Positions 60,182 to 64,000 of a stretch of 64,000 bases of DNA are shown here, one piece after another (the stretch's first letter is position 1; the number at the start of each line of letters is the position of its first letter). Both the position numbers and the translations under genes were made by a program. The notes under the pieces were generated by a model. The model saw nothing but the letters and a program-made list of their open reading frames with translations. It did not search any database and was not told the DNA's origin. Origin of the DNA: Anaerolineaceae bacterium UBA5211 (GTDB lineage Bacteria > Chloroflexota > Anaerolineae > Anaerolineales > Anaerolineaceae); NCBI GenBank assembly GCA_002412595.1, contig DHVJ01000006.1, positions 1-64,000 of the forward strand, read 5' to 3'.

Positions 60182-61879
60182 CTATTCGCTGGGTAGGTAC
60201 ACCTGGAATGGCTGGCGCGTGCCGTAACCCGTACCGTACAGGACGCCGGAGCGGGTGAAGTACGGCCAGAATAAATCCTCAATGGTTTCACTGTCCACCA
60301 GTTCCCCGCTGGCGGCATCCACCACCTCGATCTCGATCTTCTGGCTGGTCCCCATGCGGCAGGCTAACGCAAACTGGCTGCCTGACCGCTGTCCCAGTGC
60401 CAGCACAGACACGTTGGATGTCTGCATGCTATAGCTCAGGCTGCTGACAGCCAGTGGGTCGCTCAGGTTGATAATTTCTACGCTGGAATAAGGCGCGTAT
60501 TGGTAGGCACCGGGTTGAAAAGTCTTCACACCGACTGCCAGGAAGGTATCCTCATTGTTGAAGGCCGCCTGGTCGTAGAGAGTGGCGCCGTCCCCTTGTA
60601 GGCTGAATACCTGCTCCCAGGTGGCCGCATCCCATACCAGCAGCCCGCTGTCCACCGGATCGGCTGAACCGCTTTCGATGGATTTTTCTATATATATCAG
60701 CGCAAAATACTTGCCCGTTGGAGAGAATCCTGTCCAGTTGAATTCAATTGACCGGCCCTGAGGGGCTTCCAGCAGCAGGAGGGTTTGAGTTTTGTTTATA
60801 TTGGGAAAATCGTACACATTGACCGGGTAAGAGGGGCCATCTGTCCAGTTGCTTTCATAGCCGACCAATTGGGTGTTGTCCGGCGACAGCGCCAGCGTCG
60901 GGAAATCCATTTCGTTGACTTTCTCGCCGCTGTCAATTTGCCAAACTCTTTTGCCGGAAACGATATATTGTTCATCACTGGAGACAATGAAATCCTGCTC
61001 GTTTAGGGGCGAGGGATCGACTTTGAACAGGGTGCGGATGTCGAGCCCTTCGCTGCTGATATCGTAGGCCACCACTTTCTGGCCTGGCCCGGACTTTTTC
61101 ACCACGTAGATACTGTCGCCGTTATCGCTGGTGTAGCCCCAGTCGAAGGCCAGATTCGGCGAAGTGCTGTACAGCGGCTGCGGAGTGGGGGAAGGCACCG
61201 CTGTAGCGGTTGCCTGGGGTGCGGCTTCTTCCACAGCTTCTTCCGCCACTTCCGCTTTGGGCGCATCGGCCTGGCTTGCGCTGTCTGTGCTCTCGCTATA
61301 GGTGCAGACCCGTTTGTTCAACCCGTACAGGCTGTTGGTGTTGCTGATACGGCCATTTTCCGGTACGACTTCTTCAACAGAATAAACGAAATTGCAGTTG
61401 GGCGTGCCAGCCAGCGGCATGACAGCGTTGGGATAATGCTCGATCCAGTAGGATTGCATCGCAAACAGGTAGGCGCTGTATTGTGCCTGCACGCCGAACC
61501 AGGCCACTTCGACTCCGTAGCGCTGCACCGGAATGCTCATATAGCTGTAATGCAGGTCTTTCCCATACGTGCTCAGGTCGTGCACCAGCTCATCTACATT
61601 TTGGTCAAGTTCTTTGATCTGGTCGTTGTATTTGCCAACTGTTTCAGCCAGGTCTTCGTAAGCCTCGACTACATTCTTGTCCCCGCGTAATTTAGCGGGC
61701 ATCTTTTCGTCAGCCAAAAATACGTATCCAGAATCCGAACTTTCATTGATCTCAAAGGCCAGGCTGTTTTCAATCCAGGTGCGCGTTTGCCGATTCTGGA
61801 CGCCATTAAAGATCAAGAATCCGGCCAAAATTAAAACTGCTGTACCGGCTGCGATGAGAATGATGTTCTTTTTTGTCAT
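60182..61879 (-). CDS. Membrane-anchored beta-propeller protein
   Basis: 565 residues. An N-terminal helix IILIAAGTAVLILAGFLIF (about 5-24) acts as anchor or signal. Residues 30-190 are alpha-rich with a coiled-coil section (VVEAYEDLAETVGKYNDQIK). A linker of Ala/Glu/Pro/Thr (EEAAPQATATAVPSPTPQP) leads to a beta-propeller from about 240 to 565, with WD40-like blades such as IVSSDEQYIVSGKRVWQID, TLALSPDNTQLVGYES, FSPTGKYFALIYIE and LLVWDAATWEQVFSLQG. Domain order is like other Anaerolineae secreted propellers. Function unknown. GGAG is 8 nt before the ATG. Confidence 0.8.
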   Translation of the reverse strand: MTKKNIILIAAGTAVLILAGFLIFNGVQNRQTRTWIENSLAFEINESSDSGYVFLADEKMPAKLRGDKNVVEAYEDLAETVGKYNDQIKELDQNVDELVHDLSTYGKDLHYSYMSIPVQRYGVEVAWFGVQAQYSAYLFAMQSYWIEHYPNAVMPLAGTPNCNFVYSVEEVVPENGRISNTNSLYGLNKRVCTYSESTDSASQADAPKAEVAEEAVEEAAPQATATAVPSPTPQPLYSTSPNLAFDWGYTSDNGDSIYVVKKSGPGQKVVAYDISSEGLDIRTLFKVDPSPLNEQDFIVSSDEQYIVSGKRVWQIDSGEKVNEMDFPTLALSPDNTQLVGYESNWTDGPSYPVNVYDFPNINKTQTLLLLEAPQGRSIEFNWTGFSPTGKYFALIYIEKSIESGSADPVDSGLLVWDAATWEQVFSLQGDGATLYDQAAFNNEDTFLAVGVKTFQPGAYQYAPYSSVEIINLSDPLAVSSLSYSMQTSNVSVLALGQRSGSQFALACRMGTSQKIEIEVVDAASGELVDSETIEDLFWPYFTRSGVLYGTGYGTRQPFQVYLPSE

Positions 61880-62008
61880 GTTGTTTTCTCCCGGGTGCTG
61901 ATATTCTGATGCAGAATCAGGCGTATAAAGTATAAATAATACAGAAATATATCAAAGAATAGACAGAAAGACGAAATATCTTTGTAACAAGTTTGCTACA
62001 GCGATAAT

Positions 62009-62047
62009 AAAAGACCGGAAATTGTTTTCCGGTCTTTTAATTTTTTT
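62009..62047. terminator. Bidirectional terminator after the bacterioferritin gene
   Basis: 13 bp stem AAAAGACCGGAAA / TTTCCGGTCTTTT, loop TTGT, with A/T tracts on both sides; on the minus strand it ends the bacterioferritin transcript. Confidence 0.88.
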
Positions 62048-62075
62048 ATGTAAAATGGGTTTTATAAAGCGAATT

Positions 62076-62552
62076 CTATTCGCCTTCTTTGATCTGCTCG
62101 GCCAGGTAGTTCTGGATGCCGACCTGCTCAATCTGGTCCAACTGGGATTCGATCCAGTCGATGTGGTCTTCCTCGTCTTTGAGGTTGCTCTTGAGCAGCT
62201 GCTCAGTGCCGTGGTCGCTTACGCTGCAGGCCAGTTTGATGCCATCGTTGTAGGAAGCGATAGCGTCCTCTTCGGCTTTGTGGTCGTTTTCAAGCTGTTT
62301 CTTCACGTCGGGGCCGATGAAGATGCCTTTGTAGTTGGTGACGTTGGGCGTTCCTTCCAGGAATAGGATGCGTGCGATCAATGCTTCGGCATGCTTCATT
62401 TCCTGGATGGCGCGTCTTTCAACTGTCTCGGACAGGCGGGTATAAGCCCAATCTTCGTCCATTTCAGCATGCACCATATATTGGTTTACGGCAGTTAATT
62501 CATCTGATAACAGATCGTTTAATTTTTCAAGTAATTTTTCGTTGCCTTTCAT
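62076..62552 (-). CDS. bfr: Bacterioferritin
   Basis: 158 residues, usual length for Bfr. All di-iron ferroxidase ligands are in place: Glu18, Glu51 and His54 (AIQEMKHAEAL), Glu94 (NDHKAEEDAI), Glu127 and His130 (LKDEEDHIDWIESQL). Met52, the axial haem ligand in bacterioferritins, is also present. The four-helix protein oxidises ferrous iron and stores it as a 24-mer. GGAGG lies 4 nt before the ATG at 62552. No associated ferredoxin gene is adjacent. Confidence 0.96.
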   Translation of the reverse strand: MKGNEKLLEKLNDLLSDELTAVNQYMVHAEMDEDWAYTRLSETVERRAIQEMKHAEALIARILFLEGTPNVTNYKGIFIGPDVKKQLENDHKAEEDAIASYNDGIKLACSVSDHGTEQLLKSNLKDEEDHIDWIESQLDQIEQVGIQNYLAEQIKEGE

Positions 62553-62624
62553 GTTTCCTCCATTAGGTTAGGTCATGTATAAGTATTATAACATTCCACC
62601 CAAAGTGGAGCGAAATTATCAACT

Positions 62625-62768
62625 TTAGAAATCCCCGCGGACCATTAATACCCACCCGAAAACGATCATGGGCAACCCGATCGGGGCAGCCACGATGGTC
62701 AGCGTCAGCACAAGTCCGACGATCATGACAACCAGGCCGATCAATGCGGCTACCAGTCTGCCAGTCAT
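62625..62768 (-). CDS. Tiny membrane protein
   Basis: 47 residues from the ATG at 62768, with GGAT 7 nt upstream; a TTG at 62807 would add 13 residues but has no spaced ribosome binding site. The chain is two hydrophobic stretches (LVAALIGLVVMIVGLVLTLT and PIGLPMIVFGWVLMV) and ends RGDF. Family not recognised. Divergent from the PspC gene at 62862, with which it may share a control region. Confidence 0.5.
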   Translation of the reverse strand: MTGRLVAALIGLVVMIVGLVLTLTIVAAPIGLPMIVFGWVLMVRGDF

Positions 62769-62861
62769 GCGCAGGATCCATTCATTGTAATTATCGCTGC
62801 CGCGCAACCTCGTGGTGCTCCCTTCGTATATATTATAGAATATTGGAACAGGAGAAACAAA

Positions 62862-63053
62862 ATGAATGAAACCAAGCGATTGTACCGCTCCAAAGATGAC
62901 CGCATGATTTCCGGTGTTTGCGCTGGATTGGCGAGTTATATCGAAATTGACCCCACTATTGTACGTTTATTGTTTGTGTTGGGTTTATTTGCTGGCGGTG
63001 CAACTTTCTGGGCTTACCTGGTGATGATGTTGGTTGTCCCCGAAGAATCCTAG
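62862..63053 (+). CDS. PspC-domain small membrane protein
   Basis: 63 residues, essentially only a PspC domain: RLYRSKDDRMISGVCAGLAS and DPTIVRLLFVLGLFAGGATF, with the membrane helix reaching MLVVPEES. It is clearly related to the 90-residue PspC protein at 43452 but lacks the charged tail. AGGAG lies 7 nt before the ATG. A terminator follows at 63077. Confidence 0.9.
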   Translation: MNETKRLYRSKDDRMISGVCAGLASYIEIDPTIVRLLFVLGLFAGGATFWAYLVMMLVVPEES

Positions 63054-63076
63054 AAAATAAATAAAACAGCATGAAG

Positions 63077-63101
63077 ACCGGCCGTTCAACGGCCGGTTTT
63101 T
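63077..63101 (+). terminator. Rho-independent terminator
   Basis: 8 bp stem ACCGGCCG / CGGCCGGT, loop TTCAA, followed by TTTT. Confidence 0.88.
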
Positions 63102-63113
63102 GTGTTTAAATAC

Positions 63114-63980
63114 CTATTTCACTGGCAGGGCGACCACGTACGCTTTCCAATCCAGTTCATCGAGTGATTGAATGCGTGGATAGCCCTGCCGCATCTGGTT
63201 CAGGCTGTACCCGCGGGCGCTCAGTTGTTCCCAAACACTGCGTGCAGCTTGTTCACCGTGCAATTCAATCAGAAAGATGGGTTGGGTTTCCTGCAGGATG
63301 CGTGTCATGCCTGCCAGCGCCATGCCCTCGCCGCCTTCAATGTCCATTTTGACCAAATCAGGTTGGGGTTGGCCTTGTTGGTAAACGAAGTCGTCCAGCG
63401 CCAGGCCGTTGACCTCGATGCGCTGCTGGTATTCTTCCTCGCGCCCGGCGGAACCCTGGGCTTTGCCCATGGCGCCGGAATGGTGCATAAAGAAGGTCAC
63501 CGGGCCGCTTTTGTCCACCACCGCGGCCGGTTGGATGCTGATGCGCTGCTCCAATTGGTTGAGCGCGCGGTTCTGCTCCAGTCGCCGAATGTTGGCTGGC
63601 AAGGCTTCGAAAGAGAATACTTTACCGCTTGGGCCGCTCAGGCGCGCGGCCATCAGGCTGATGTAGCCGATATTGGCGCCTACGTCGTAAACGGTCATGC
63701 TGGGTTGGATGAAATTGCGGGCGGCTGCCTGCAAATCCACCTCATAGGTGCCCAGCCAGTAGTCTTTCTCACTTTGCAGGTCCAGCGCCATGTGCATGCC
63801 GGTCAATATGCCTCCGGCAATCTCCACTTCGCTGACGCCCTGCGGCGCGGCTTTGTTGAGTGAACGCCGTAAAAAGGATGCCAGGAAAGGGATTTTGTAA
63901 AAACCTTTCTTGACAGGGACAGGCAGCGCGTGCGCACTCCAGGAAGCCAATTTCAAGATGGGATTCTTGGCAGCGCTCAT
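63114..63980 (-). CDS. FkbM-family methyltransferase
   Basis: 288 residues. SAM-binding motif YDVGANIGYISLMAARLSG near 98-116 with the acidic VFSFEALPANIRRLEQNRAL, then the FkbM hallmark PDLVKMDIEGGEGMALAGM near 206-224. The N-terminal 60 residues are basic and amphipathic. Members methylate sugar or secondary-metabolite hydroxyls; the substrate is unknown. The ATG at 63980 overlaps by four bases (ATGA) with what looks like the end of an upstream gene entering from the right edge. Confidence 0.9.
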   Translation of the reverse strand: MSAAKNPILKLASWSAHALPVPVKKGFYKIPFLASFLRRSLNKAAPQGVSEVEIAGGILTGMHMALDLQSEKDYWLGTYEVDLQAAARNFIQPSMTVYDVGANIGYISLMAARLSGPSGKVFSFEALPANIRRLEQNRALNQLEQRISIQPAAVVDKSGPVTFFMHHSGAMGKAQGSAGREEEYQQRIEVNGLALDDFVYQQGQPQPDLVKMDIEGGEGMALAGMTRILQETQPIFLIELHGEQAARSVWEQLSARGYSLNQMRQGYPRIQSLDELDWKAYVVALPVK

Positions 63981-64000
63981 AAGGCCATTTCCAGTTCAAT
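63977..64000 (-). CDS. Possible 3' end of an upstream gene (partial at window edge)
   Basis: Seven codons reading IELEMAL and a TGA that shares ATGA with the FkbM start. The 4 bp overlap is a typical operon junction, but too little sequence is visible to identify a product. Confidence 0.3.
   Translation of the reverse strand: MELEMAL

Noticed and set aside
1..64000. CRISPR array to go with the Cas4-like genes
   Set aside because: No series of regularly spaced identical repeats was seen anywhere; the REP-like copies are irregular and dispersed.

Overview
The window looks like a chromosomal segment of an Anaerolineae-type member of the Chloroflexota. This rests on the gene repertoire seen by eye: many small lipoproteins with Pro/Thr-rich linkers, PD40 beta-propeller lipoproteins, an NBR1-type Ig-like lipoprotein, DUF11-repeat surface protein, a translin-family protein, GatCAB, SAM-hydroxide adenosyltransferase and PspC-type mini membrane proteins. 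No rRNA or marker phylogeny is present, so the assignment is an inference. No rRNA, CRISPR array, transposase or prophage was seen.

Layout. 0-8 kb: a Ddl-like ATP-grasp ligase running off the left edge, an ABC-F ATPase, a SAM hydroxide adenosyltransferase, a methyltransferase with a zinc-ribbon tail, a RecB/Cas4-like nuclease, a repeat-bearing gap, another methyltransferase, a NarL-type sensor kinase and a molybdopterin oxidoreductase. 8-14.6 kb: a LysM membrane protein facing away from a tight cluster of ssb, a translin-family gene, and two overlapping genes that together make one complete Cas4-like Fe-S nuclease, each half carrying a membrane helix; NAD kinase, a B-box membrane protein and recN follow. 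14.7-20.5 kb: a glycerol-phosphate operon (FadR-like regulator with a FadR-like operator on its own promoter, GlpD, an AGPS-like FAD enzyme, an FGGY kinase), then tRNA-Arg(GCG). 20.8-28.5 kb (minus): an AT-rich fructose-family PTS operon with a sorbose-phosphate-reductase-like dehydrogenase, a mannitol-phosphate dehydrogenase fused to a C_GCAxxG_C_C domain, EIIA, EIIB, EIIC, a DeoR regulator and a SIS-domain protein. 28.7-31 kb: surE, ychF, tRNA-Leu(CAA).

31.2-38.8 kb is a single giant DUF11-repeat surface-protein gene (about 2,540 codons) broken into three frames by two small indels. 38.9-47.2 kb: DNA alkylation repair protein, dihydrolipoyl-dehydrogenase-like enzyme, two lipoproteins, a PspC protein, a PAS-GGDEF protein, an Ig-like lipoprotein and an orphan DUF1667 protein. 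47.4-55.3 kb: an alanine-dehydrogenase-like protein, then a 1,734-residue hybrid histidine kinase overlapping a REC-HD-GYP response regulator. 55.4-64 kb: CYTH protein, small membrane protein, gatC-gatA-gatB, a beta-propeller protein, bacterioferritin, two tiny membrane proteins and an FkbM methyltransferase.

Functionally the window mixes genome maintenance (ssb, recN, alkylation repair, nucleases), sugar/glycerol-phosphate import and oxidation, surface display, and second-messenger signalling (one GGDEF and one HD-GYP protein, 9 kb apart). A dispersed 39-50 bp REP-like element occurs at least five times in intergenic gaps, twice as inverted pairs. The strongest candidates for something undescribed are the ssb-translin-split membrane Cas4 module, the glycerol-phosphate/AGPS-like operon with its operator, and the dehydrogenase-C_GCAxxG_C_C fusion in the PTS operon.
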